Below are positions 39,299-52,094 of a stretch of 64,000 nucleotides of DNA, one piece after another. Numbering within the stretch: position 1 is the stretch's first letter; each line of letters opens with the position of its first letter. The stretch is taken from contig JAHNZQ020000308.1 in assembly GCA_019155205.2 (NCBI GenBank), forward strand, positions 1,141,805-1,205,804. Direction: 5' to 3'. The notes below the pieces were generated by a model. It searched no databases. It was not told the DNA's origin and worked only from the letters and a program-made list of their open reading frames with translations. This DNA comes from Gracilaria vermiculophylla (taxonomy: Eukaryota > Rhodophyta > Florideophyceae > Gracilariales > Gracilariaceae). The position numbers and the translations under genes were made by a program.

Positions 39299-40935
39299 TT
39301 AGACTGTGTCGGAGTCGTGGTCTCCAGTAAAGCGCGTGAGGTAGTAGACACAGAGTTTAATTTGATGTTTCTGCAGAATTCGGTCCCTTTCTTGCTCGAT
39401 TACACCATCATTGTCGATGACGATCGCGAGTGGGCCAGAACGGCCGCCGTAAAAATTATGGAGCTTTGACACGTGATAAAAATCGTGTACTTGACGCATT
39501 GTAGGCGGTAGTTCCAGGCGATAGGACATCGGTCCCAGGACTTCCAAAGAGCAGAGTGGGCCGGGGAACGCTGGGTACCACAGTTTGTGCATGTCAGCGC
39601 TTCTGGCTGACCAAACGCGGTCAGCGTGGACCAAGACGAGGTTGTTGGCGGACAGTCAAAGGTTGGAACGCTTTTTGTCTGCGTCGTGCTTCTGCTACAC
39701 AATCGCCGCTGCAAGAGTGTCGCGGACATGGGCCAAAGGAGTCAGAGGCATCAGATCATGGGTGCGCGTTGAGCGCGAGTCTCTCCGGAGAAGGTGGAAA
39801 GTAGCCTAGACGGATCTCAAGTGGTGTGACAATGGTGCTACCGTGTCGTGAGGAGATATATTTGACTTCCAGATTCGGGAGTGGCGCGTGCCAGTCGGTT
39901 GGGGCGGCCTGAAGAGTGAGACGGAGCATTTCCGACAGGGTTTGGATGATATTCTCAGACTGGCCGTTCATCTGGGAGTGGTCTACTTACGATGAGTTCG
40001 AGTGGATGCCTAAGAGGCGCGTGTGGGAGCGCCAGAACTGGAGGCTAACTTCGTTTCTCGTGTAGAGAGCACGGTTCGAGGGATCCGAAAATTTTGAGAA
40101 CAGAAAGCTGTCGAAGGGTGCAAATGCCTCCTTTGCTGAGGCCGACTTTTGCGGTGGGGATAAAAAGTGACCATTTCGTCAGTTCGTCGGAGATGAAAAT
40201 GATTGTGTCCTGTCCTACAGCATTGCTGGGGAGCTCCGTCAGAAAGTTGAACGAGACTGTCTCCCACTGCGGAGTTAAGATGGGTAGAGGCTGGAGACTG
40301 TCTTGTGGAGCAATATCTGGCACCTTTTTTTACTGGAATTGAAAGCATTTGCGCGTGACATTGAATATGTACCTATACATTTGAGGCCCATTAGCTTGAT
40401 GCGAAATCTTGCAGTACGTCCTATCCGCACCAAGGTCGCCAGTGCCATGGAGGTGTGCGATAGGCTCCCTTCAAAGGCTCTCGGTGGGGATGTAGAGCCG
40501 TTTCGGCGATGTAACTGTCCAATAAAGGACTCATTCCGTTACCTGAGTGTTCATGGTACGGTGGGAGCTCGGCGATTTGTCGGTGTCTGGTGAGAACAGC
40601 GACTGGTCTAGTTGATCCGTGTAATATGCAGCTCGAATGTCGATAAGTATGTCGGCAAACTGGGCCTCAATAGCCCACAGATGCAGTAGTTAGTGATCTG
40701 GGTGGTGGCCGAGGGCATCGGGTGCAACGTTTATCGCTTCCGCGATATGTTTGATGTCGAGTGAGAACTGCTGGATATCATCGAGCCAACAACACTGTTT
40801 TCCAGAGAGCTCGTGGTTCGTCTGGATTTATTTGATCGCGTCTTGATCCGTTAAGAGCGTGAAGTAGCAATCTCGGAGGTACGGACCCCCTCCGTGGAGG
40901 GCGATCATGGCTGCGAAGATGTCTTGATCTCCCGT
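39299..40935 (-). pseudogene. Chromovirus pol 3' half, decayed (third gypsy lineage)
   Basis: From high to low coordinates: FTLLTDQDAIK and WLDDIQQFSLDIKHI, then NVAPDALG (RNase H end); MPDIAPQDSLQPLPI..WETVSFNFLTELPSNAVGQD (integrase start and first Asp block, Asp lost); MNGQSENIIQTLSEML (third block, Glu kept); VWSARSADMHKLW..GPLCSLEVLGPMSYRLELP; then VHDFYHVSKLHNF and a chromodomain (IEQERDRILQKHQ, YYLTRF). The frame changes between blocks. Confidence 0.75.
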
Positions 40936-40999
40936 ATCCCATTTGTTGTCTGCCGGGGCTCTTCCCTGCGAGGGTTTCGCTTCAGTTTGTTCGACATTC

Positions 41000-41790
41000 A
41001 TAGCTCCCTTCCAACGACCCAGAGAGATAACAAATTTTTTCTCCGTATCACAGTCCGTTTAATGAAACTGATTCGAACTGTCCCTTGACGGAAGATTACG
41101 GCCTTTACGGTTGCCAATGCGTTCGTCAGGCATTGGATATTCAGCTGTGGCCTTCCAGTGGAGTTATTATCCAGGATGTATGGCGTATCCTAGCCGTAAA
41201 GAACCTGTTAACTACGACAAAATACCCCCAATGTAATGGGGTGTTTGAACGTTTTAGCCGTACTATCCTCGCTTCTCGACGGTCGAATGTTGTGAATCAC
41301 CCAAAGACGTTGATCTGTGCATGAATGCGCTGAAGTTCGCATGCAACACGCAAGGTCACCAGATTACCGGAGTATCACCGTTTCAGTTGGTAATGCTGCG
41401 GACTCCACCACCGATGGTTTTCCAATCTAAAGCTACGCTTGGCACTTTCTCGAAAGCGGGTGACTACCGCCAACGGTTGAAGGTCTGGTTGATGAAACCC
41501 GACCCCACTATGCGGAGGTCACTGGCTCGAGCTCATGCCACTTACAAGCGGAATTTTGATGCTCTCTGGCGGTGGGCACGTATTAGGCCCATTGAAGCCG
41601 GCAAATTTGTTTTCATCCAGGAATAATTATTTGACCCCAACAGGCAGAACTGCCATTAACTATCGCCTGTAAGAGCCGGGTTGCATAAGGTCATCTCGAT
41701 GACAACCGATGCTTACATGGTCGCCATGAACGACAACCTCGAACTTCTGCACCGTGATGGAGTCTCCCCGGATTTTCTTTTCCCCTGAAC
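41000..41790 (+). pseudogene. Gypsy integrase fragment, opposite strand (fourth fragment)
   Basis: ILAVKNLLTTTKYPQCNGVF then ERFSRTILASRRS is the third integrase block with Glu kept. NALKFACNTQGHQITGVSPF then QLVMLRTPP, and later HATYKRNFDA, EAGKFVFIQE and DAYMVAMNDNLELLHRDGVS, give the integrase C-terminal part. Stops at 41322 and after 41626. The first two Asp blocks are absent. Confidence 0.72.
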
Positions 41791-42964
41791 GTTAGCCTTC
41801 CCTGCCTGATTTTGTGGTACACAGCGGCCTTGCATCCGCCAAAAATAACCAGTGTACCGGCCAGCAGACGGCCTGCGGTCTTTCCTCACCAATTACGGGG
41901 TCTCTCATATCTTGCGTATGCGTCGGGAGACATGCAAACTTTGTCGGACGAGCCTGGCCAACATGCCCAGATTACAACAAGTCGATTTTACACAGAATTA
42001 TTCACTCGCCAAGCGGTACAATCGGTTGCTCCCGTCGCTCCGTGAAAGGGTGGGGAGGACGTCCCTTCCACGTGTCTCATGAAGGTTGTCTGCTCCCCGT
42101 CGCAACTGGAAGCACGCCGCGACCCACGGATAAGTGATCCTGCGCCGCAGCCTACAAGGGAAAACGTATCGGAGACAATACAGTCCGTGATGTAGGTAAG
42201 CGCCACATCGGCAAGGAATCGCCCCACAAACACCACGGCACACGCTCAGGAGAACCCGGCCGCGCCAAAAACGCTACTTGACTGAGTGGAAACCACCGAC
42301 CAAGTCGGAAACGGGCACTATCATGGGCCAGCCTACAGAACGGAATTACACGTGGAGAATGAAGAGGTGGCCCCAAGAAGGGGAAACGTTTCGGACATTC
42401 CCTGCAACCTTACGGTACCGAGGTGCAACGTCGGGGACCCCAGCTACTCACGTGTACATGGGGGTCCGCTCGAGGTGAAAATAGCAGCGCTCTCCGAGCC
42501 ATGGCACCCATGGGACGATAGCCACGCAGGCTTGCGCTCAGACAGGATCACCAGGAGGCGGAGGCCGACATTCCAAGATGGGAAGACAAACCAGAAACGA
42601 GAAGCCCCAGCTCTGTACAGGAAGGGGCTACGATAACCCGGCATGGCCAGAATCACATACAAGAGTATGTTGTTGAACGAATCGTCGGACACTCGAACAA
42701 CGAGGAGGGGGTGTTGCAGTGTCACGTTACTTGGTACGGATACGACCCACCGTTTGACATGGATTAGCCAATGGAGCATTTCCCATGTTCTCTCGTCGTA
42801 CGTTATCACCGCAGTACAGGTACAGCAATTCCAGCGACGCTGAGTGACGCCCAGCCGGCGTAACCGTCACGTCAAACGGGCATCTCAGCGTGGTGGCAGT
42901 AGTGCTGTCATTCGCCACTTCACCCCATTGATAACGTTTTTGGATCAATCATCGATGCTTCTTT
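41791..42964. other. Coding-like but unassigned
   Basis: Long open stretches with few stops on both strands (plus 42286-42636 and 42643-42843; minus 42444-42809). The opposing frames share codon boundaries, so one is a mirror of the other. No domain recognised on either strand. Confidence 0.35.
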
Positions 42965-44389
42965 TTATCCAGCTTGCTGTTCGATGGTCATCTTGACCAC
43001 GAGTATAGTTTCTCCCATTCGCATGGCGTACATTTTCGGCCACGCCGTAATCATGTTCGTGTCTTTGTGCGCTATTTTAGAAGCTACCATGCGTAAATAT
43101 CTCTCACGGGAACGGAAAAGAACCGATGCACGCAGGAGGATTGGAAACAAGACACGGATTTAATGGAAGAGACCCCCTTGGGGGAGAACTGGACGAATAG
43201 GCTAGCCCACCTAATCGTTTCGAGGTTGAGGCATTCCGCTAAGGCAGTTCGAAAAGAGTCCTCGCCCGGCAGACAGATCACCCGAAGTGTCTTGGATGCT
43301 CATCCTAACGCCGCGGAGGAAATTCGTGGCGAAATCCCATTTGTCGGTACCCATAGTTGGAGTCTCATTTCTAGAGAAAGAGCCACCATAATTCCCCGGA
43401 GGAGTTGGAGCTGGCTAGCAAGTCGGGCTACCTGGTACAGGCTGAGTTCCAACCTGCGCCGAAGCGAATGGTCCGCTCGTCAATGGTGCTCTCGGCCCCT
43501 GTTCATGCCTGTCACCTGCAACCATCGCTTCTTCACCAGTCTCCTCGAGGTCGCCCCTTCCCAGAGTCCCCGGCTCGTTATCGACCATCTGGGCGTTCTC
43601 CTCGTAGAATCCGTACAACTTATCGGAATCAACATACCCTATTGGGTGCTCAGCTGGAATAACTCTCGGAGCCATCCGGTTCTCCCAAGCCTCCATGCGG
43701 CTAATTTCCTGGAACTACCACGGATCGAAGTAGTTGAAGTTTTCCACTCGTGCAGTGTTACTCCCCAATCTCGTGCCATAACCACCAATCTGACCGTCGT
43801 GGAGCCCGCTCTGTTCCAGCGGTACTTTGTCCCGATGGACTGAATCGATGAAATCGAGTAGGCCTGCAACGTCTTCGCGGCTAGGCACATCCCCAAGGGG
43901 GACCCGCACGTTAAGGTGACGGATGGTAGCCCGTTCTCACGGTTGAATGTACCACAGCTGATACTGATCGTACGCCTCCGCAAGGACACACGCCACAGTG
44001 CGGACAGCCCATTTGGTAATCATCACCATCCAAATCCGCGCATAAGAGGCGTTCACGAGGCATGACCCCAAATACGTCAGCACTGGGATGCGCTCGATGT
44101 ATCACCATCGGCAACCTTCAATATGAGGCCACCAAGGGAGTATTGGAACATGCCGACCCTGAAGCTGCATTGCCCCGTGTCGGAATAATGGGCTAAGTCC
44201 CACTAGTAAATAGTACGATAACCACTGTCGGCCGCCGATGTCCTGGATCGCGGACGAAATCGCCCTCTGGGTAACACGCGAAGAAGTCGGCGGCATTTGA
44301 ACCGATCAAAGCCCTGCGGAAAGGTTATTGTTAGAGTTCGGAACATCATTCCCCGACGAAGTTGACGGATTTGGAGTCGGCGTGCTCAT
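42965..44389 (-). pseudogene. Decayed ORF of about 475 codons in one frame, unknown
   Basis: From MSTPTPNPSTSSGNDV (44389) to KMTIEQQAG (42965) the same minus-strand frame is kept over 1.4 kb and broken only by about eight stop codons, with no frameshift needed. The N-terminus is Ser/Pro/Thr/Asn-rich, as in many gag proteins. The middle reads WAVRTVACVLAEAYDQYQLW and SREDVAGLLDFIDSVHRDKV. It may be the gag of the element whose pol is nearby, but no gag motif is clear. The plus-strand 226-codon ORF (43163-43843) lies exactly codon-on-codon opposite and is probably its mirror. Confidence 0.4.
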
Positions 44390-45177
44390 AGTGCGGTCGA
44401 TGGTTGGCGTAGCAAGAAGAGCTGTCGGAAACCGAAATGGTTGTTCAAATGGAGAGGTCGGTTTAACGCTGGTTGTGTGTACTTCCAGCGCGCTGCCGTG
44501 ACATCCCTGCAAGTAGGAGAAGGGCGCATACTTTAGCATCTTTACCCTCCTGCCGGACGCCTACCTTGGGCTGGTGCCCTTTGGTAAGGGAGGGGGTGGG
44601 AAGAGCACGCCCGTTATTCGGGGAATTACTGCTTATGGGTTCGTACCGAGGACTGCGCAGGAGAGGAATAATATGACTAAGTCACGCCAGGTATTAATTT
44701 TTTTACTAATTTAGAATTTTGACTAGGACTACAGTACATAAGGGGGCCCGTATTACCGCCGCCGCCCTCAATAAATGGTAACAACCGTCCCAGCTCTGAG
44801 CCTTCCGCCTACGTCTGTGTTCACCTCTCGCAAGGGGTATCCCGGTGTGTACGGTTGCTCATCCGCCGTGTTCGCTGCGAACGCCCATACTTGTGTATGT
44901 TACCAGTTTCGCTGTGCTCGCTCTTTGTATAACGATCTTCACGATTTCAATCGTTTTTCCCACGGCCGCCTCCCCGTTCTTCAACCGTGGTGGTACATCC
45001 TGCACTGCATGGATCGCAAGACCCACGCTGCTTCTTTCTTTCTTATCTTTTTTCTTTGAGAAGGCACTGCACACCCATGCCCCCACCTCGTGGAGATCTA
45101 TTCCATACCTCTCCCGCCAAGTGCTGCCGGCGCAACCTCGGTCTTACACCGACATTGTCGTGTTGTAATTTCGATAG
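44390..45177. other. Possible LTR or leader of an older element, no gene
   Basis: Contains TGACTAAGTCACG, an AT-rich stretch, AATAAA at 44769-44774 and a pyrimidine-rich run at 45030-45060, the general look of an LTR. No second copy is in the window to confirm it. Confidence 0.3.
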
Positions 45178-45670
45178 TGTGGTACCTTCAATTCTTCTTT
45201 CGAGGCTGTAGCGCACAACGTCCGTTAGTAGTTATTGTGGACTCCAAAGGCACGAGTTCCTGAAGATGGTCTCCCGTAATCACGGTCACATGCCACGGAA
45301 TCCTCCAAGAGGGGTCCGCCAGCACCAAGTGGAGAAGGGGATTCACATAGCGGACAATGCTGCTACAGGCGCTGCTGTGAGCCAAGATAGGGATCGGAGG
45401 CATAGAAACCTGAAGGCTTTCGACAAGAGTCTTTAACGAGCAGAAAAGGTACCACGCCGGGAGCCCGTCTCGGCTGGTCTTCCTACTGTAATAATCACCT
45501 GCACCAAATATCAAAAATAAATCTAAATTTGACATTTCTTCAGAAGTACTGAGGCACATATGGGCCGAATAATGCACCACGCGGGTCAGTTAATAGAATA
45601 CGGACTCTCCTTGGGAATAGGCCGTTGTAAAAGCACAAGAAAATATCACCTTAGGATCCATTGTACTACA
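45178..45670 (-). repeat. 3' LTR of element B (493 bases, internal deletion)
   Basis: TGTGGTAC to GTACTACA. About 60 bases present in the other LTRs (the CTTTACTTCCCCAGAGG part) are missing near 45437. Just outside, the minus strand reads CAGAAAAAGAGATA, a plausible polypurine tract. Confidence 0.85.
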
Positions 45671-46089
45671 TATCTCTTTTTCTGAATTCCACCACGTCCC
45701 CGAGGTGCACATTTCTATAGCTCAATTTTTAAGCGGCTCCTAACGGTGTTGATGTCAGAGCGGTCTCCCATGATGTTAAAAATCCTTTTCTCCATGGATT
45801 TCTCCGTAATTCTCCGTTTCCGCACGCCGTATTGACCGCAGGCTCGCAAAACGCCTTTGAGGTGGTTCGGAGCCCCGAGCGCTTCTCGACGTAACCTCGT
45901 TTACTTCATCTTGGTGTACACGGCTGGTGCTAGAACGCCTAGCATTCCGAACCCCTAGAGGATCTCTTTAAAGAAACGCCCGAGCCGTTGCGCCCCGCTC
46001 GTCCATCTAAAGTGGAGAGAACGCACTCATACTTTCCCCTTCTGTCCTGTTGCCGTTTTTGGTTTGCTATGAATCTGGTCCCCACTTAA

Positions 46090-48164
46090 GTGTTCTTCTT
46101 CTGGCCTGCATCTTTTTGTCCGTCTTCTCCGCGCAATTCTCGCCGGCGTCGTGACATGGCTTTTTTCTCCGAGGGGCATAGAAGGGCGTGTCTCTCCCCT
46201 GGTGGTATTTCGTCCAACTCCTCTGATGCTACCACGCGTTTTATCTACGTCCTTCTGCCTCTATCCGACTTCAAGATGATTTCTCCGGCCCAGGCTCCTG
46301 CTTCTCCGTTCAATCCTGAGATGTATGACACCTCCACTTGTGCCCCATTTTGCCTGGGAGAGCACTTTGACCACCATGCTACGCAGATCTGCTTGCCCTT
46401 CTGTGAAAAACGCATCAGTCCCCCGTGCCCCGCGGAGGACTACATTCACCATTTGGGACAGCACATTTAGCCGATGAGGTTCCGCGTCGTACTGAAAGTC
46501 GCGTGGAACGACCATAAGCGAAACCGGGTGGACGCCTTTCGCGCTGATTTACTTCACACTCCGGTGCACGATGACATTGCCCCAACCACGGTGGGGCGCA
46601 GCAACAGTCCTTACCTCCGATGCGGTGCAGAGCGCGAGTTTCAATCTCGGCTCAGACTGCTTCTGCATAGGGAGAGCACACATCAGCGAGCGAGCGGGAC
46701 GGCCCGGAAGCATCACCGATAAACGCTCCACCCTTGTGGTGCTGCCCTTCGATCCCCCCTAGGAGCATCTCTACTGGCTCAATCGCAAACGATGGAGGAA
46801 CTTTCTTGCGGATGAGACACGAGTGCGGAACGCCTTCGGATACTTTTATGGTTAGTACCACACGGAATTCCAGGACGTACCTTTCGGACAACCTCCGAAG
46901 ATTTACCTCAAGGTGAACGACTCGTGGAGAAACCATTGCGTCTGCCCACACCTCTGTGTGTTGACGCCCGTCACGTTCGCGTACAACGCCTCAGAGGTTC
47001 TGGATCCACATAACTCCTTAGAACGTTTCATCATGTTGACACCTTCGACCGAAATTCGCGGTCGGCACCCTAGTGGCTTATATCTAGGCCGCGGACGAGG
47101 GCATCACTTCCTACGCTCGTTGTCTTGACGGTCGTCTCAACTGGGATTCCTCAAATCAGCCAACCGCCGGACCTTTTCTCCCGTTGTCGGTGCCAAATAT
47201 CCGGGTCCTGCGCTCCTTGAGAATTCAGAGAGTGGTTCGCAGCGTCTCGTGGAACGAATCTTATGCGGAGACGCTGCTGGATTACAACCTGCAGGTGGCG
47301 TGGAACGATGCGCCAGGTTTTATCTGGTATGCCTATGGCGAGAAAAAGTTGCATCTTATTGTGAGGAGCCTTAGTGGAGACGGTGACGCGCGAGCCTGTC
47401 TGGCATTTCCCCTCCTTGCCACTTCTCGGATTCCGCAGGTGCCACGACTACGTGTCTACGATTATAATCTCATGGTTTAGAGTCTGGCGACCCACAGGCC
47501 TTTTCCATTCACGGCTCCATCGCAGGACATTGCTGCGCTTCCTGAGAGCACGACGCAACCTCCAGCATCGATGCCGTATCATCCCAATGTGGTGGCCGAT
47601 GAGGCTCCTACGGAAAAGGACGATATTACTCCCGATAAGACTGCTTTGGCCCCGATAGTGCATCTCCAGCTACGACGCGTTTCGGTGCTGGTTGTTTAGC
47701 CTCGCCTGAAAAGCATTCCGGTTCCTGTACCGCCCTCACCGCTGGTGGTGGCTGCTCCATCCTTGGCTCTGTCAAACTCTGAGTCAGTGCCTGCAGAACC
47801 CACTTGGGAGCCCACTGTCTCAGCCAGTCCGCCGTCTTCGAATTCTTCTGTGGCAGTTGTGGTCTCGTCAATGGAGATTGCCGCATATAGCGTACCCTCG
47901 GGCGGGGTATCGCCTGGGGCTCTGGGTACTGCCTTTCAGAAGTTCGTGCAGGGGTGCCTGGTGACTGGCCGTCCTGCTCTGACTTCTCCCATAGAATCTC
48001 TATATGAAGCTCGTAACTGGGTCCCAGAGTTCTATAAGGCCTGGAAAAACCGAGCTTCGATGGCCGCCATCAAGGAGAGTCTGGCGGAGTACTCCAAGAG
48101 CAAAGCGCAACCGGCGAAAGCGCGCCTGGACGCAGAGTATGCGATGCGGTTTGGTGACGTGTAG
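46090..48164 (+). pseudogene. ORF3 of element B (convergent, near full length, decayed)
   Basis: Opposite strand to pol. Blocks shared with element C: SSDATTRF; ISPAQAPASPF then EMYDTSTCAPFCLGEHFDHH (C: VYHTVIGAPFRQGEHFNHR); YIHHLGQ; RFRVVLKVAWNDHKRNRVDA (C: RFRAEPDVAWNNQKRNLVDA); LPFDPP and DETRVRNAFGYFYG-like; SVPNIRVLRSLRIQRVVRSV then TLLDYNLQVAWNDAPGF; a Pro/Ser-rich part; and the end GALGTAFQKFVQGCLVTGRP to DAEYAMRFGDV. Intact length would be near 690 residues. Broken by several stops and shifts. No known domain recognised. Confidence 0.65.
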
Positions 48165-48434
48165 GCGTAAAATACCTCTGCGATGGGAGTTAGTCCACGG
48201 AAGCGGCGGAGTAAAAGATCCATGAGTTGGAGCAGAATCTCCTGAAACGGTAATTTCAATGTGAATTGTGCGTGCCTGAGTGCCCATCGACATTAAATGC
48301 CGTCTCGGGAGCGCCTGACAAGCGGACGCCGGCGGCATAGAGGAAGAAAATACAATTCCAGGTGGGGGATAAATAACAGACACGAAAAAAAGTGCAGTTG
48401 GCGGCCCTCTCTCCCTTCCCTACACGGAAACGCG

Positions 48435-51242
48435 CATAATGAGATGTGTTTCCGCCTCAGATTAAGGTGGTATCTCCTGATGAACTTTTCCGGGATGTAT
48501 CCCGGAGGTTCTTCCGTTTCATAATTTGGAACGTACTTGCACCAGCGGACGCGGTACAGTACTCCTGCAGGGGTTTGTTGGTGAGAGACGATATGGGCTA
48601 CTGCATAGAGGATATCATCTTAAGGGGTCATGGTGGCGGCTGGAGCTCCCTTAAATGCTTCACAAAAAGGTGTGATGAGATTCCCAGTATCCAGCGGTGT
48701 CGTCACTTCTGAGATGGCCGGAGGAGGACGTTTCGCGCGTGATCCATGAGGTGGGCTGGCGGGGATTATTGAGGGGCTGGGCGTCGAGACTCTCGGCATC
48801 CAATCACGAGTGAAGACGTCTCAGAGCCCGTCTCCATCGATGGCGACTAAGTCCCTATGTCTATCCAAGACTCTGTAAGGCCCTCAGGCGTTCTGTGCTA
48901 TCTTGAATGTGAAGTTCGGTGGTTCATCGGATTTCTCCTCGGGTTTGTCGAGAAAAACTTCGTAGTCGTTCTTCAGGAGAGGGCCTTCTTTCACCTTTTG
49001 GTCGAAATCAGGTTCATATCTCCTCTGCGAGGCATTAAATTTCTCCTGTGCGAGAAAGAGTGCGTCCGCATACAGCCTTATGATGAACCGGTTTGCTTGA
49101 GCCGATATTGATACCTGTGGCCCATCTGCTGCGTGCGCTGTGGCGCGTGCCATAACTACGGCACTAGGTGGAATGCATGATAGCACCAGATTGAAAGGAG
49201 CAGTTGGCGTGGGGCGGTGCATCTACAGCTTATATGCACACGTAAGCGGGCCCACGTATTGGTCCCAATCCTTCTGGTGGTCCGCGACGTAGTTTATCAA
49301 ACTTGACGCGATGGTTTTGTCAGACCACTCCGCCTGTTTGTTAGTGTGGGGGTGATAAGCAGTAGTAAACAACCGCTTTATGGGCCGCATTTCGGAGATG
49401 GCGATGAATTGCTTCGCCACAATCTGGTGTCCGTTGTCCGTAAGGAGATCCAAAGGAATCCCATATGGATACACCCCAGTTCTCGAAAAATGTGTCGGCA
49501 ATTACTGCTGCAGTGGTGCTCCGGTGTGGGAAAGCGTGTGTGATCTTCGAGAACCAATCGGTAATCAAGAGGATAAATCGGTAACTACTTTCTGAGTTGG
49601 GGAGAGGCCGCAAAATATCCATGCTCCTTAACTCCAAAGGTGCTGAAGACGAGAATAGGGTGAACGACGTCCCGTTTCTGCGTATATTTTCCCTAGCGGC
49701 GGCGCACAAGTGGCAGTCCGCCATCGTTTGGAAGGCTTTATTAGTAATTTTCGGCCAATAGAACTCCCTTCTTATTGTAAAGTACATGCGGGATCCACCG
49801 GGGTGCCCAAACTTCCAGGGTGGTGCGAGAGGTATACCTTTCTCACCAGTTGGCTCGTCGGGACCCCCTCTTAAAGGCTCCGTCCAGGAAAGCACGACGT
49901 ACGAGTACGCCGTCTCGGTCGACATCAAATGACGATGTTAGATTCCCCACAGTGTCGAGGTACTCCTTGCAGTACGCATCTGTACTCCACTCTTTCAGGA
50001 ACGCCACTATAGTGGTGGGGAGAACTCCTTTCTCTTCCTTAACAACGGCCATCACCTCAGGGAGCCCAGTAAACCTGCCTCCAGTTTCACAGTATTCCAA
50101 TCATTCTCCACCAAGTACTTCTTTCTTGGTGGTATTCTTGATGAAAAGACATGGAATGATGTCCTTCAAAGGGTTTTTGTCTTCTCTTTCGATGGAGATT
50201 TGGGACAGTGCGTTCGCCGCCTGGTTTTTCATGCCAGGACGGTGTGGGATGACAAAATCGAGCTTTAGGAGGCGTATTCTCCACATGTCCCGGCGATTGG
50301 AAGCATTCGTCAAGGACAGTATCCACTTCAATGGTGCGTTGTCCGTGCTTAAGGTAAAACGCACGCATTCCAAGTACAGGGGTAGAAGCAATACAGTTCA
50401 TACTGTTGCAAGACATTCGCGCTCCGAGGTGGAATAATACCGTTCTGTAGGTGAAAGGGTGCGACACCAGTATCTTTTAGATTAACGTTCACCTTCAGCT
50501 TGTTCCTTAAAAAAGGCACATCCAACCTGATATTTACTAGCGTTTGTGTCCAGCACCATTCGGCCGTTCTGCTTCGAAAGTACGAAGATCAGTGGCTCTA
50601 CTGGTCACCTTTTCATGGCGTTAAAAGGCTTGACACTCTTCGTCGGTCTAGATATCCAGTGGCGTCGGCATTTCTTTCTCAAAGAGATGATTTGACGGCG
50701 CCCCAATACGGGAAAAATTCAGAAAACATCTGAAAGACAATAAACAACCCAAGGAAGGAGCGGAGCGCCGTCGTGTTTGTGGCAGGATGAGCTTACTTGA
50801 TGGCATTATAAGTCTTTTTGGAAACCTGCATGTGGCCCGTGAGCACAATATGCCCTAGGAGATCAACCAAAGACTTGAAAAAGAAAGGCTTGTCCAGTTT
50901 CAAGGTCAGTCTAGCATCTTACAGGAGATGGAGCACGTGTTGAAAATGCATCAGGTGCTTCTCCACGCTGCTGGAGTATATATTAGCATTGTTAATATAC
51001 AACAGGAGGTACTGCTACTTCACGTTCGACAGGATTATATCCACCGCTCGTTGGAACGTAGCCAGTGCATTTATCAATCCATATGGCATCCTGGGGAATC
51101 TGAGAATTTTGCAGTGCGAAGTAAAACGTTTTCTTATCCTTATCCGAGTGAACCATCTTATTTCCCAGGAGCCACTGTTGGCATTCCTCAAAGAGAGAAC
51201 GGACGCATGAAATAAGCAGTCAATATATTCTCCCATACGTGG
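48435..51242 (-). pseudogene. Element B pol, 3' part (RT to chromodomain)
   Basis: Overlapping frames give, from 51236 down: RT start (GEYIDCLFHASVLSLRNANS, decayed), RNase H with LSTDNAPLKWIL (the Asp that A has lost) and NALSQIS, the linker, integrase zinc part (MADCHLCAAARENIRR), core (MDILRPLPNSESSYRFILLI, LLTDNGHQI, HTNKQAEWSDKTIASSL), the GPF region, and the chromodomain end near 48435. The YIDD block is overwritten by stops. Confidence 0.82.
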
Positions 51243-51245
51243 TAA

Positions 51246-51780
51246 AGTGGATCCTAAGGCGAAATTGTGGTGTGGCTTTACGACTGGATGTTCTTAAGAA
51301 TGGCTCGTATTTTATTAACAAAGCCAAGCGGTACATATCTGGGAACACATGCGCTCCAGTACCCTTGTGGAACGGTAGAATGTAGATTACTTTTCTTTAA
51401 TTGGTGCAGGTAATTACAACAGTAACGAGAACTGCTGAGGCGGGCTCCCGGCAGAGTACTTAAGCTACCGGACCCGCTCCACCTCTGGAGAATTAAACCA
51501 ATCAACTTTGGGTCTACGTCTACGTTTCCGGTTGGAGACTGTCGTCGAACCTCCGAAGGTTTCTAAGGCATCAAATCCCAGGTCGCCTCGTAGCAGAGCC
51601 TGTAGGAGCATTGTGCGCCCAATGAACCTCCCTCTCCACTTGGTGTTTGCGGATCCTCTTCCAGAACTCCCCAGATTCGTGACAGCGATTACCATGGACC
51701 ACGTTTAGGAACTCGCACCTTTGGAGTCAACAGAAATTCCTAACGGACGTTGTGCACTACCACCTCGAAAGGAGGACTGA
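51246..51780 (+). repeat. 5' LTR of element C, both tips trimmed
   Basis: AGTGGATCCTAAGG to AAAGGAGGACTGA, aligned with 61439-61973. Missing TGTAGTAC at the start and CGGTACCACA at the end. Confidence 0.82.
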
Positions 51781-51986
51781 GAAGGTTAGTTTCCGTAAGG
51801 AATCGCAAGAGTCCCGACAGAACAGCGTTTCTAGTTTTTAAAGCTCGGGTCCCAACTGTGAAATCCTTCATTACGAGGATTCGGAAGTGGAAGAAAATCA
51901 CCCTCGAACTACTCCTATATGTGCCACTCAGAACCCCGAATGGAAACTCCCCTGCAGAACGCTCAAGCAACCAACTCCATCCTTGA
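51781..51986 (+). pseudogene. Leader ORF of element C
   Basis: TAFLVFKARVPTVKSFITRI and RKWKKITLELLLYVPLRTPN match the element A leader ORF (21110-21325). Here the frame is open from 51750 inside the LTR, followed by a stop before gag. Confidence 0.45.
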
Positions 51987-52094
51987 GCGCACTACGCGCA
52001 AGGCTCCCCAAGAGATGGCCGTCAGACTGGGAGACCGTGAAATTCTCCCAAGTAATTCTGGCTCCTCCGTGAAGCGATTCAGGAATTGACTCAG

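Noticed and set aside
43163..43843. 226-codon plus-strand ORF
   Set aside because: Codon-on-codon opposite the longer minus-strand decayed frame, which has the more protein-like composition. Kept only as a possible alternative.
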